NCBI GenBank assembly: GCA_937916505.1 | Contig: CALFSW010000305.1 | Span: forward strand, 1-41,511 | Origin: an uncultured Verrucomicrobiales bacterium | Lineage (GTDB): Bacteria > Verrucomicrobiota > Verrucomicrobiia > Verrucomicrobiales > Akkermansiaceae | DNA length: 41,511 nucleotides | Reading direction: 5' to 3' | Shown: positions 32,485 to 41,038 of the stretch, in pieces | Layout: each line of letters starts with the position of its first letter | Numbering within the stretch: the stretch's first letter is position 1 | Notes under the pieces: generated by a model | The model's database searches: none | What the model saw: the letters and a program-made list of their open reading frames with translations, nothing else | What the model was told of the DNA's origin: nothing | Program-made: the position numbers and the translations under genes

Positions 32485-33750
32485 TTATTTGGTTTTGGAA
32501 AAGAGGTGGCAAACATTCGAACCGCCGAAGCCGCTGCTGCTGTTGATGACCAGGTCGAGATCACGGATCTCGGTTTGGGTCGGGAGAAGAAGTCCTTCGC
32601 AAACCGGGTCGGGCTCTACGAGGGCGGCATTTCCTGGGGCGATTCCTTCATCGAGACAAAGGACACACAGTGCGGCTTCGAGAGCACCCGCATGCGAGAG
32701 ACCATGTCCGGTCAATCCTTTCGTGCTGGATACGAGAGTTTTCGTGCCGGGCTTCGCGTATCCCAGGGACTTCAGGGCAGTCGCTTCGGCCCGATCCCCG
32801 GCCGGGGTGGAAGTCGCATGAGCATTGATCCAGTCCACCGACCGGGCATCCACCTCAGCGGCCTGAAGGCAGTTCTCGATCGCCGTCTGGAGGCCCTTTC
32901 CCTCGGGATGCGGGGCCGCGATATTGTAGCCGTCGGAAGCCTGGCCCCATGACCGCATTTCCGCGAGAGGATTGGCGCCACGGTCCCTCGCCGAGGAAGC
33001 AGATTCGAGGATCAGGGCGACACCGCCGCCCGTGCCGACGAAGCCGTCACGCTTGCAATCAAAAGGTCGACTTGCGGTGTCAGGATCCCTGTTTCTCGAG
33101 AGAGCTCTCATGCCCGTGAATGGCAGGAGACTCTCAGCGTCGCCATCCTCTGCCGAAACCACCAGCATCCGTTCCTGCCGACCGAGCGCAATTTCATCAA
33201 AGGCGTATCCGATGGCATGGCTGGACGACGAACAGGCCGATACGAATCCGCAATTCGCCCCGGTGATGCCATAGTGCGCCGTAATATGAAAATTGAGCGT
33301 GGCGGGTATCGAACTCAGCACAGACATGGGGTCGGCGCGATTCCACCCGGTGGCAGCGAGACGATTCAAGCGATAACGGACCATTCTGGGTGACCCGGGG
33401 GAGGCGCAGAAAAGCCCGGTCCGGCCATCGCCCAAGGCACTGTGATCAAGGGAGGATTGCAGCAAGGCCTCTTCCAGCGCCACCAAGGCATACGGCCCAT
33501 GAGGAGGAAGGGATCGCAAGAGCGAGGAATCGAATCTTTCCTGACCCGGAAAGGTCCAGTCGCTGTATTCACAGCTACTCACATCGAACCCGTCCACCGC
33601 ACCGACAACAAGTTCCGGCCCCGCATCCTGTTCCGCGATTCTGCGACAGACAAGGCCGTGACGAAGATCCCGCAGGCTCTTCGAGACCTCCGTGCGGCCG
33701 GTGCCGATACTGGATGCAAACCCTATCCCGGTGATGACGACGCGATTCAT
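32485..33750 (-). CDS. Beta-ketoacyl-ACP synthase (FabF/KS type)
   Basis: 421 residues, normal for FabF-like enzymes. The thiolase fold starts MNRVVITGIG. The catalytic triad is complete: C173 in SACSSSS, H311 in NAHATSTPAGD and H349 in STKGLTGHG, with the supporting K344. The product condenses an ACP-bound acyl chain with malonyl-ACP. Its own ACP is 4 nt upstream, and no ketoreductase, dehydratase or thioesterase lies nearby, so it probably extends or initiates a special chain using the general fatty acid enzymes, or leaves a beta-keto group. The ATG 33750 is the natural start. The substrate range cannot be read from the sequence. Confidence 0.93.
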   Translation of the reverse strand: MNRVVITGIGFASSIGTGRTEVSKSLRDLRHGLVCRRIAEQDAGPELVVGAVDGFDVSSCEYSDWTFPGQERFDSSLLRSLPPHGPYALVALEEALLQSSLDHSALGDGRTGLFCASPGSPRMVRYRLNRLAATGWNRADPMSVLSSIPATLNFHITAHYGITGANCGFVSACSSSSHAIGYAFDEIALGRQERMLVVSAEDGDAESLLPFTGMRALSRNRDPDTASRPFDCKRDGFVGTGGGVALILESASSARDRGANPLAEMRSWGQASDGYNIAAPHPEGKGLQTAIENCLQAAEVDARSVDWINAHATSTPAGDRAEATALKSLGYAKPGTKTLVSSTKGLTGHGLSHAGALEAALCVLCLDEGIAPGNAALVEPDPVCEGLLLPTQTEIRDLDLVINSSSGFGGSNVCHLFSKTK

Positions 33751-33754
33751 TCGA

Positions 33755-34195
33755 TTAAGCGGAGGTCCGGAGGCTCAGTTTTTCTTCCAGCAGGTGCCTC
33801 GCATCGGCGATGGTTTTGGTCGCGACCAACTCCGCATTGTCGATGTTGATGTCGAACAGTTCCTCAATCTTGAACATCGCTTCCATCATCGACAGTGAGT
33901 CGAGCCCGAGATCCTCACGCAGACGGGTCTGACCGGAAGGAAGGTCATCCGGCGTTTCCGAGCCAGCCGGTCGAAAAAAGAAGAGAATTCCATAAAGACA
34001 GGCCTCGAAATCGGCAACCTGCGATCCTTCCCGGAGCCCGAGAGCCCCCGCGGTAGTCGCATCAGAGAATCCACGGAGCTGATGTTCGATCTCTTCCCTG
34101 GCATGCCGGGCCAACGGGCCGCGTCTTTCCGGGTAGGGGGGCTTTGTTGTTAAAGTGGGGTTTGGTATCGCTTCGATTTTTTTGCGAACAGTCAT
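33755..34195 (-). CDS. Acyl carrier protein with an N-terminal extension
   Basis: 146 residues, about twice a normal ACP. The carrier domain is at the C-terminal end, with LGLDSLSMMEAMFKIEELFDI; S100 in DSL is the phosphopantetheine attachment site. The first ~60 residues are an unusual basic, Pro-rich extension with RRGPLARHAREEI. It might dock the partner ketosynthase or radical SAM protein, or reflect a start chosen too far upstream, but no good internal Met precedes the carrier helix. It is the first gene of the series, 4 nt before the ketosynthase. No promoter could be fixed in the 489-nt gap upstream. Confidence 0.88.
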   Translation of the reverse strand: MTVRKKIEAIPNPTLTTKPPYPERRGPLARHAREEIEHQLRGFSDATTAGALGLREGSQVADFEACLYGILFFFRPAGSETPDDLPSGQTRLREDLGLDSLSMMEAMFKIEELFDINIDNAELVATKTIADARHLLEEKLSLRTSA

Positions 34196-34684
34196 GGCTT
34201 CAGGTGATGAGTTGGATTGGAGGTTGCTGTTGGATGAATTTTCTTTTTGGGTGCTGTCCCTGGGGAGATCGGACTTGGGGAAACGGAAACGATGGCGGAT
34301 AGAATTGAAGTTTTCAAAGAGTCTTCATTTTAAGAATGCGAAAAACCGGATCGATTTGGATCATAAATCTGCTGAAATTTGTGGAGATCTTCTTTTGGCG
34401 TCCAAAACATCAGGATGGTGCCTCCTCACAAGAGCGAGCATTGGGATGGTTTATTTTTTTATTTCTCTATTGCGGTGTGTGTGAAAAGCCCGATCCGGTG
34501 TCACGATTTTGTCTTCCGATCAAATTTTTTGAGCTTTTCCTCGTGTCGAGCTGCCGCTGCTTTGGTTTGTCCCGCAAGGAAAACTGCGAGGGATGAATGG
34601 CTCGCGAACGTGGATGGGGATTTCCGAATTCCGGCCGGTTGAGTCGGTGCTTGCTGGATTTGGGCGAGCCTGCGAGAAATTGGC
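34196..34684. other. 489-nt divergent intergenic region between the ACP and esterase genes
   Basis: The region separates the ACP operon (minus) from the esterase (plus), so it should hold both promoters. Bases about 34380-34500 contain T-rich runs but no terminator-type hairpin was seen. Several short open frames exist on both strands (one on the minus strand at 34501-34684 would give 60 basic residues), with no recognisable sequence; none is called. No copy of the bipartite element with correct spacing was found. Confidence 0.5.
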
Positions 34685-35620
34685 ATGATTTTGAGGTCCG
34701 TGCTTCTCGTTTTTCTAGTGAGTCTTTCCGTTTTACATGGGCAGAAAGAGGCCAACAAGAAGCACCTGCAACCGTTTCGTTGGAACAATCCACTGCCTGC
34801 CCAATTTGCCAAACTGGGAGTGAAACATGGCACTTTTGAAAGCAAGGCCAACAAGGCGACGGTGGGATACAACATTCTCCTGCCCAAAGTTTACGAGATT
34901 GAGAAAGGTCGTCGCTTTCCCGTGGTCTATCTCCTGCACGGAGGCCGACCGGGAAGTGAAGCGAAGCATCTGCGAGTGGCTTCTTTTGTGAATGAGGCGA
35001 TCGCCAAGGGCCTCATTCCTCCCACAATCTACCTCTTTGTGAATGGTGGTCCGGTGAGTCACTATGACTATCCAACTTCGTTGAAGCACCCGGGCGAGGA
35101 ATTTGAGACGAAAGGAAACACGGCCTTCGTGAAGGAATTGATTCCACATGTCGACAAGACCTACCGAACGATCGCGGAGCGGAAGGGGCGGGTGGTTGAA
35201 GGCTATTCGCAAGGTGGGCGTGGAACGCTGCGGACCGCCTTTCGTAACCCCGAACTCTTCGCCGCAGCTTCGGCCGGATCCTCCGGGCTGGCGACGGAGT
35301 TACGAATTCAGCAGGAGGGAGGGAAGGAGAGCAATTATCTTAAATTTACTCCCGGTGATGATGCCTATTCGCAGGCCAAGGAATATGCCGGGCGCATGGA
35401 GAAGTTTCCGATGAAAATCCTGCTCTACAGCGGCAACTCCAGGAAGGACTTTAATTGGGAAGGGAATGTGGCCTATGCGAAATATCTGACGTCACTTGGG
35501 ATTGAACATCAGCATCTTCTTATTCCGGATTGTGGTCACTCGACCCATCAAGCCTACACGATCTCAGGAAAGGAGCTTTTCAAGTTTCTGGCACCGGTCT
35601 TGAAGGCGGCTTCACGTTGA
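34685..35620 (+). CDS. Secreted esterase of the alpha/beta-hydrolase (esterase D/feruloyl-esterase-like) family
   Basis: 311 residues. Signal peptide 1-19 (MILRSVLLVFLVSLSVLHG). The fold carries VVYLLHGGRPGS (80-91), with the oxyanion HGG, and the nucleophile elbow GYSQGG (173-178; Ser175). The catalytic His is most likely in PDCGHSTHQ near 285. These proteins cleave short or aromatic esters on sugars and polysaccharides, for example acetyl or feruloyl groups, in the periplasm or outside. It is a lone plus-strand gene whose 3' end overlaps the convergent desaturase gene by 9 nt. The ATG 34685 gives the signal peptide; the ribosome site is weak. Confidence 0.88.
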   Translation: MILRSVLLVFLVSLSVLHGQKEANKKHLQPFRWNNPLPAQFAKLGVKHGTFESKANKATVGYNILLPKVYEIEKGRRFPVVYLLHGGRPGSEAKHLRVASFVNEAIAKGLIPPTIYLFVNGGPVSHYDYPTSLKHPGEEFETKGNTAFVKELIPHVDKTYRTIAERKGRVVEGYSQGGRGTLRTAFRNPELFAAASAGSSGLATELRIQQEGGKESNYLKFTPGDDAYSQAKEYAGRMEKFPMKILLYSGNSRKDFNWEGNVAYAKYLTSLGIEHQHLLIPDCGHSTHQAYTISGKELFKFLAPVLKAASR

Positions 35621-37039
35621 AAGGCGCAGCTTGATCAGTCCATCAGTCTCTTTGACATCATAGGTCTGGATGGCCTTGCAGACGGGGCGGCGGGCCGGGC
35701 TTCCGTCCTCGAGATGAAAGCGCCCGTTGTGTTTGGGGCACTCGATCATTTTTTCGATGACGAGGCCATCGGCAAGGTGGGTTCTTCCGTGGGTGCAGAT
35801 GCCGTCGGTTGCGTAAACGATTCCTTCGGCGTCGCGGTAGATGGCGTAGGTTCTTTCTCCCTGATCGAAGCGAAGGACGTCCTTGTTTTTTAGAGCGTCG
35901 GCGGGGCAAACTCCGATCCATCCATCCTGGTCTTCGGTCGCTTCAAACTTTTCCAGTTGTTCTTCCCTGGGGACGGAAGATTGGGGAAGGGTGCGGCGAA
36001 TGTGGAATCCGGGCTCTTCGGTTTGTCGGGCAACAGTCGGAATGATTTCCTGCCAGCATGACCAAAGGCTGGGATAGGCAGGCGGGAGGTCGTTCTTCAC
36101 GATCTCGTGGAGCTCGGGCAGGGCATGATAGGGAATGAGCGGAAACATGTGATGCTCGATGTGGTAGTTCATGTTCCAGTAGAGAAAGCGATTGATGGGA
36201 TTGGTCAGAAAGGTTCGGGCGTTCAGGCGATGATCGAGAACGTTCTCGGCGAGACCGGTATGCTGGGTGAGCCCATAAAGAGACATCAGCCAGGAGCCGA
36301 AGAGATTGGGGAGACCGATGAAGAAAAGAGGCAGCCAACTCTGAAGAAGAAGAGCGGTGAGGATGACGAGAATATAGATCACGAGGTGAATCCGGGCCGT
36401 CTGGACGAGCCGTGGGAATTCGCTTTCCGGGATGAACTCGCGCTCGCGTTCGGAGATTTTTCCGCGGGAATGGTTGATGAGGTTCCCAAAATATTTGGGA
36501 TAGGTGCCAAGGGCAAACAGGCCCTTCATCATTCCGGTGATGTCAGGAGGGCGGGGGACGGCGATTTCGGGATCCCGGCCCAGAATGATGGTGTCGCTGT
36601 GATGGCGGGTGTGGGACCAACGCCAAGCGGTTCCCTCCCGAAGGACCATGAAGGAGGCCACCTGGTAGAGGGCATTGTTCATCCAATCGGTTTTGAAGGC
36701 GGTGCCGTGAAGGCCTTCATGCCAGCGGGCGTCGGCGCTTCCTGCGTAGAGCGCAGCGTAAATCAAATAGGGAAAGACCGCCCACCAGGTGCCCCAAAGT
36801 GCAACCGTGGCAGCTGCGGTTCCAAAGATGAGCCCAAACCAAAGGGCGGTATCGCGAAGAGCCGGACCGTCCTTGCGAACCAGAAGTTCGCGCATTTTTT
36901 CCCTGGGAACCGGGCTTTGATACCAGTCGGCTTCCGCAAGTCCGGCCTCAAGGGCCTTGCGGGAGTTGCTCCGGTTGAGGAGATACACCGAAGGGTCGGG
37001 AAAGGAGACCTTTTCGGCTGAGCTGGAAGTATTACTCAT
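35612..37039 (-). CDS. Fatty acid desaturase fused to a C-terminal Rieske [2Fe-2S] domain
   Basis: 475 residues. A membrane desaturase fills the first ~330 residues, with the three His boxes: HEGLH (107-111), HTRHH (143-147) and HIEHH (293-297), and membrane spans around 66-100 and 217-256. Residues about 372-475 are a Rieske domain with C415/H417 (CTHGRTHL) and C434/H437 (CPKHNGRF). The fusion supplies its own electron entry point to the di-iron centre. Substrates could be acyl lipids or other membrane hydrocarbons. The ATG 37039 is chosen because GAGGAAG sits just before it; an upstream in-frame start at 37114 would overlap the isomerase gene. It is last in the sugar-gene series, 11 nt after the isomerase, an unexpected pairing. 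Confidence 0.92.
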   Translation of the reverse strand: MSNTSSSAEKVSFPDPSVYLLNRSNSRKALEAGLAEADWYQSPVPREKMRELLVRKDGPALRDTALWFGLIFGTAAATVALWGTWWAVFPYLIYAALYAGSADARWHEGLHGTAFKTDWMNNALYQVASFMVLREGTAWRWSHTRHHSDTIILGRDPEIAVPRPPDITGMMKGLFALGTYPKYFGNLINHSRGKISEREREFIPESEFPRLVQTARIHLVIYILVILTALLLQSWLPLFFIGLPNLFGSWLMSLYGLTQHTGLAENVLDHRLNARTFLTNPINRFLYWNMNYHIEHHMFPLIPYHALPELHEIVKNDLPPAYPSLWSCWQEIIPTVARQTEEPGFHIRRTLPQSSVPREEQLEKFEATEDQDGWIGVCPADALKNKDVLRFDQGERTYAIYRDAEGIVYATDGICTHGRTHLADGLVIEKMIECPKHNGRFHLEDGSPARRPVCKAIQTYDVKETDGLIKLRLST

Positions 37040-37050
37040 CACTTCCTCGA

Positions 37051-37872
37051 TTAGCCGCGTAGCCCGACCTGGTCCATGAGGCGGGCAGTTTGGGTATACG
37101 CTTCCTCCACCCATTCAACGATTCGAGCAGGGTCGGGCGAATACTCCAGTTCGATGGAAACGGCGCCGTCGATCTGCAGTTCCTTGATCGCTTGAAGGTA
37201 GGGAGCGAACTTGACCACGCCTCTTCCCGGTGGGAGATCGCCGTGGACCTTGCCGTCGCAATCGCTGATGTGAACGTGAATGGCCTGGCCGGAGAGTTTG
37301 GCCACTTCTTCCGGCCCGTTGTCAGCGAGGACGAGATGGGAGATGTCGATGTTGGCCCGGACCCGCGAGTGGTCACATTCCCGAACAAAGCGGGACATTT
37401 CATCGATACTATTGAGAAGGCTGAGGCGGAAGGGTTCCAGTTCAAGGGCGATATCGATGCCCTTGCTGTCGGCGTAGTCACCGAGGATGCGACAGGACTC
37501 GATCCCCCAACGCCATTGCTCTTCGGGAGGAATGACTTCGCGTTGCCAGAGGTATTCTCCAAGAACGAGAAGGATATTGTCGGATCCCCAACGGGCGGCA
37601 AGATCGATGAATTGCTTACATCGCTCGATGTGGTAATCGCGGACGGGATCGTTGAAATCAATCAGCCCGATGGCCACGACCGGGAGAGAAAGAATGGGGA
37701 GATCTTTTGCCTGACAGATTTTTTCAATTCGGGAAATTTCGTCCGCTGAAATCAGGGAAGGTTCAGTGAAGATATCGACTGAATCGAAACCAATCCGTGC
37801 GATGTGTTCGAGTCCGGTGACGGTATCGACTCCGGCCTGGCTAAAAGCGCTGTTAATGATGCCTAGTTTCAT
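37051..37872 (-). CDS. Sugar phosphate isomerase/epimerase-type TIM barrel
   Basis: 273 residues of the AP-endonuclease-2/xylose-isomerase-like barrel family. It starts MKLGIINSAFSQAG. Metal-ligand segments are visible as IALELEPF, ANIDISHLVLAD, IHVHISDCDGKVHGD and GAVSIELEY, giving Glu, Asp, His and Glu at the expected strand ends. Such enzymes isomerise or epimerise keto- and amino-sugars or inositols with a divalent metal. The start overlaps the end of the Gfo/Idh gene by 4 nt (37869-37872), which indicates translational coupling. Together with the Gfo/Idh oxidoreductase and the epimerase it suggests catabolism of a modified sugar. Confidence 0.88.
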   Translation of the reverse strand: MKLGIINSAFSQAGVDTVTGLEHIARIGFDSVDIFTEPSLISADEISRIEKICQAKDLPILSLPVVAIGLIDFNDPVRDYHIERCKQFIDLAARWGSDNILLVLGEYLWQREVIPPEEQWRWGIESCRILGDYADSKGIDIALELEPFRLSLLNSIDEMSRFVRECDHSRVRANIDISHLVLADNGPEEVAKLSGQAIHVHISDCDGKVHGDLPPGRGVVKFAPYLQAIKELQIDGAVSIELEYSPDPARIVEWVEEAYTQTARLMDQVGLRG

Positions 37873-38948
37873 AAAGAGGTTTTGTTGGTTTGGAGGATTT
37901 CATCAAGACGAACCCGACGTTGCTCCTGTGAGCTTATCACCGCTGCTTCCACCAAGGCGATGGTTTTTAAATTATCCCGACCGTTGAGCGAGGGGGCGGA
38001 GTCATTGCGGAGGGCGTTTAAAAGATCGAGCATGGTGCTGCCGAAGGCGTCGGGAAACCAACTGCCATTTAAATCCGCACTGATGAAATCCTGATCCCCC
38101 TTGGCGGCGTGACGAAGGGTGGACGGGCTGGTGTAGGGATCCTGACACCAGCCAATCCGGCCGATCGCGAGACCCTCGGTTCCTTCGATGCGATATTCGA
38201 TGCGGATGTCGGCCGGGCAGCCTTCGTGAGCAGGACCGGTCCAGACATCGTCGATAATGGTGGCTCGGAAGCCATCCGCATATTCGAGAATGCCGGTACA
38301 GATGCCGTCGTGATGAGGGAAGGTCGTTCGGGGATCGGGTCGCGTGCTGCAGTAAATGGCCTCGGGATCACCATGCCAGTGACGGATGCAATCGAGGTGG
38401 TGGATGGACATGATTTTGAGGGTCGCGCTTTGCAATTCCTCCTGCCACGGCTGCCAATGGGGAATGCCGCGCATGTCGATGGTGGTGAAGACGGGCTCGC
38501 CGAGGATTCCATGTTTCAAAAGCCTCGAGGCTTCGACGACGGAAGGATCGAAGCGCATGTTTTGATTCACCGCGAGGACGATACCCGCCCCTTCGCAAGC
38601 TTCGACGACTGAGACTGCTTCGGCGTAATCGAGGGCCAGGGGCTTCTGTGCGAGAATCCCTTTGACGGTTCCGATTCGGCAGGCTTCACGGATGAGATCC
38701 GGTTGGTGCTGTGGGGGAACCGCAATATCGAGAACCTCGATCGAGGGATCTGCGAGGAGGGAATCGATGGATTCGTGGATGGTCTCAATCTTATGATTGG
38801 CGGCAACTGTTTCGGCGTGGGCCTTCGTCCGTGAGGCAATGGCAACCGGATTGAATTTTAGCTTTCGGTAAGCAGGGAGGTGGCAGTCATTGACAATGAA
38901 ACCACTTCCGATGATTCCGATAAGAGGATTGGTAGAGAGAGAGCTCAT
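37869..38948 (-). CDS. Gfo/Idh/MocA-family oxidoreductase
   Basis: 359 residues. The N-terminal Rossmann domain starts LIGIIGSGFIVNDCHLPAYRK with the NAD(P)-binding GxGxx segment (IIGSGF). Around 115-120 is AQKPLAL, the family's EKP-type motif with Gln in place of Glu; the Lys that contacts cofactor and substrate is kept. The C-terminal half is the typical beta-sheet domain. It should oxidise or reduce a sugar or inositol derivative with NAD(P). No Tat signal is seen, so it is cytoplasmic, unlike the secreted Gfo/Idh proteins of this phylum. It overlaps its neighbours by 4 nt on both sides, which implies one coupled transcript. Confidence 0.9.
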   Translation of the reverse strand: MSSLSTNPLIGIIGSGFIVNDCHLPAYRKLKFNPVAIASRTKAHAETVAANHKIETIHESIDSLLADPSIEVLDIAVPPQHQPDLIREACRIGTVKGILAQKPLALDYAEAVSVVEACEGAGIVLAVNQNMRFDPSVVEASRLLKHGILGEPVFTTIDMRGIPHWQPWQEELQSATLKIMSIHHLDCIRHWHGDPEAIYCSTRPDPRTTFPHHDGICTGILEYADGFRATIIDDVWTGPAHEGCPADIRIEYRIEGTEGLAIGRIGWCQDPYTSPSTLRHAAKGDQDFISADLNGSWFPDAFGSTMLDLLNALRNDSAPSLNGRDNLKTIALVEAAVISSQEQRRVRLDEILQTNKTSL

Positions 38949-40012
38949 GATGAAATCAAAGATGTAGATTGGTTGGTGAAGCGATATTCGGTCCGCGTTC
39001 TTTGGGGGAGATCCGGTTCCACCATGATGGAGCCAAATCGTTTATCCTCATCGAAGGCGTTGGGGTAGCCTTCGCACTCGAGACAGACCCCGGCACCCGA
39101 AGGATAGGGAAAGCCGCTTTTCCCGATGAGAGAGCTGTCGAGCCCAATCCCACTGTAAAATTGGACGCAGGTGCAATCAGTGGCGACTTCCAGGATGCGT
39201 CCTGAAAGCGGATCACGAAGACGGGCTGCCGGGCGAACTCTCTTGCTCTCACCCAGCCAATAGAGATCGCCATGTTCTTTCCAAAGCCCCTTCCGGAATT
39301 CTCCGACGGGTCGTGCTGATCGGGCATCATTTGGTCGTCCCTCAACCTTGTGGCACTCTCCGGTCAGTCCCATCCATTCGTCAGCTTCAAAAGCGGAGTC
39401 GCCTGGGATTTGAAGTTCATGGTCATCGGTCGGGGCTGCCCCTTCTCCCGCGAGGTTGAAGTAGGAATGATGGGTGAGGCTGACGGGAGTGGGACGGTCG
39501 CTGCGGGCTTCCGTTTCAAAGACGAAACAGTTGTCGTTTGTGATGGTGTAAATGACGGAAAGTTCGATCTTCCCGGGGTATCCGTTTTCTCCGTCTTCAC
39601 TGGTGAGGGTGAGTTTCAAGGAGGGTGCTCCGTCCTCGCGGGAGAGGGGAGTGGCCTGCCAAACTTGCCGGTCGATGGAGGCAATGCCACCGTGAAGATG
39701 ATGGGGCGGGTCATTGATGGGCAGCGGATACTTCGTTTCCCCAATGGTGAGATCACCCCGGGTGACACGACCGGCAATTCTTCCTGCGGTGGCTCCAAAG
39801 AAGGGATGGGGGCCGGAATAGTCGGCGGGGTTCTTGAAGCCGAGGACGACGTCGACGAGCCTGCCCTCCTTATCGGGCACGAGAATTTTTTGAACGATTC
39901 CCCCGAAAGTGAGGACAGTGATGGAGAGATTTTTATTCCCGGTCAGGGTCCATGCCGAAACCTCTTTCGCTCCCGGGAAAGCGGTGATGATTGTTTCTCT
40001 GATTCCGGACAT
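38945..40012 (-). CDS. galM: Aldose 1-epimerase
   Basis: 355 residues. Matches the GalM family: LTFGGIVQKILVPDKEG near the start, GFKNPADYSGPHPFFGATAGRIAGRV (Asn and Arg sugar contacts) at about 57-83, HHLHGG for the first catalytic His region, and SLTHHSYFNLAGEG with the second His. A Glu base is expected near the C-terminal ECEGYPNAF. It interconverts alpha and beta anomers of hexoses or pentoses and is cytoplasmic here, with no signal peptide. It overlaps the Gfo/Idh gene by 4 nt and lies 21 nt after the gene ending at 40034, so it is within the operon. The exact sugar is not determined. Confidence 0.92.
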   Translation of the reverse strand: MSGIRETIITAFPGAKEVSAWTLTGNKNLSITVLTFGGIVQKILVPDKEGRLVDVVLGFKNPADYSGPHPFFGATAGRIAGRVTRGDLTIGETKYPLPINDPPHHLHGGIASIDRQVWQATPLSREDGAPSLKLTLTSEDGENGYPGKIELSVIYTITNDNCFVFETEARSDRPTPVSLTHHSYFNLAGEGAAPTDDHELQIPGDSAFEADEWMGLTGECHKVEGRPNDARSARPVGEFRKGLWKEHGDLYWLGESKRVRPAARLRDPLSGRILEVATDCTCVQFYSGIGLDSSLIGKSGFPYPSGAGVCLECEGYPNAFDEDKRFGSIMVEPDLPQRTRTEYRFTNQSTSLISS

Positions 40013-40033
40013 GGGGAGTGTGCGAGTCGCGGA

Positions 40034-40957
40034 TTATTCCTTGTCCATCCCCATCATTTGCATGCCCATTTTGTATTGGGCTGCCTGCATGATGCGAGCG
40101 GTTTTCCAATGGTTGAGGAATGCCTCGCTTTGGGTCGGGGTGAGAACGTCGGGGATATTTTTAGCAATTTCCACGTCAGTCGCTTTCCAGCGTTCTTCGA
40201 TGACACTGAAGTCTCCGGTTTGTCCCAAATTTTGCCAGTTTTCTTCGTCACTGCCATTCCCTTCTCCGGAGTTGAGTCGTGCTTTGTAGAGTGTGTCGAC
40301 GAGGCGTTCCTCGACTTCGGGAGTGAGCGGTTCGTTGGAAAGGGCGTTGCGGACCCCCTTCATCTGCTGCCGTTCGGGAAGTTGTTGTTCATACTTTTTG
40401 AAGGATGCCGCGTCCTCTTCATTTTGAAGAAATTCATCAATTTTCACGCTGCTTTCCCCACGTAGTTTTTCCATTTCGAGGGAGAGGGCGACCCTTCCTT
40501 CTTCGTCTGCTTGCATCCACTTCATACCCAGTTGCTGCTGATCAAGCATGCGCTTTGTCAGGAGTTCCTTGAAGTATTTCGATTCTTCGTCGTCCAGGCT
40601 GAGGGCGTCGATGAAGTCCCCGTAAATCATGGGGAGACCGGCTTCAATTCCCTGTTTGATCATGGCACGTCCGGCCTCGCTTTGCATCACCTCGGCCATG
40701 GATTTCAATGGGTTTTCGTCCTTTTCGTCGTTCTCTTTGGCGGGCCCGGGGGATGGTGGCCTTCGGCTTGAGGTCACCGGGTTTTGCTTGGTCACGGGGT
40801 CGGGGAGCGTGCGTTTGCGGGGCTTCTTTGGTTCGTCCCCGGCCGGGTTGTCGGCGCTTGCGAGATCATCCTGGAGGGACTTGAGCCGGCTTTCCTGAAC
40901 CAAGTAAACGGCGAGGCCGGCAATGATGGCCACGAGAGCGATTGGAAGATATTTCAT
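40034..40957 (-). CDS. Membrane-anchored hypothetical protein
   Basis: 307 residues, family not recognised. Residues 1-22 form one hydrophobic helix (YLPIALVAIIAGLAVYLV) that is probably an uncleaved anchor. A charged, Pro/Lys-rich linker (KKPRKRTLPDPV) follows, then a mostly helical, Glu- and Gln-rich domain with few Cys. It ends in a Met-rich tail (QYKMGMQMMGMDKE). Met-rich tails occur in metal-handling proteins, but nothing further supports that here. The ATG 40957 is chosen because it gives the membrane anchor. It starts divergently from the hydrolase at 41039 (81-nt gap) and precedes galM by 21 nt, so it may head the sugar operon. Confidence 0.75.
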   Translation of the reverse strand: MKYLPIALVAIIAGLAVYLVQESRLKSLQDDLASADNPAGDEPKKPRKRTLPDPVTKQNPVTSSRRPPSPGPAKENDEKDENPLKSMAEVMQSEAGRAMIKQGIEAGLPMIYGDFIDALSLDDEESKYFKELLTKRMLDQQQLGMKWMQADEEGRVALSLEMEKLRGESSVKIDEFLQNEEDAASFKKYEQQLPERQQMKGVRNALSNEPLTPEVEERLVDTLYKARLNSGEGNGSDEENWQNLGQTGDFSVIEERWKATDVEIAKNIPDVLTPTQSEAFLNHWKTARIMQAAQYKMGMQMMGMDKE

Positions 40958-41038
40958 GGGGTGATGATCAGGGAATCTGTCCGACGAGAACAGGGAAAAA
41001 TATGGTATCCTTGCCAAAGCCTGTTCAGTCTCAGCTCC

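Noticed and set aside
34501-34887. Minus-strand 128-residue open frame in the ACP-esterase gap
   Set aside because: Half of it is antisense to the esterase signal peptide region, no domain is seen, and it has no supporting start.
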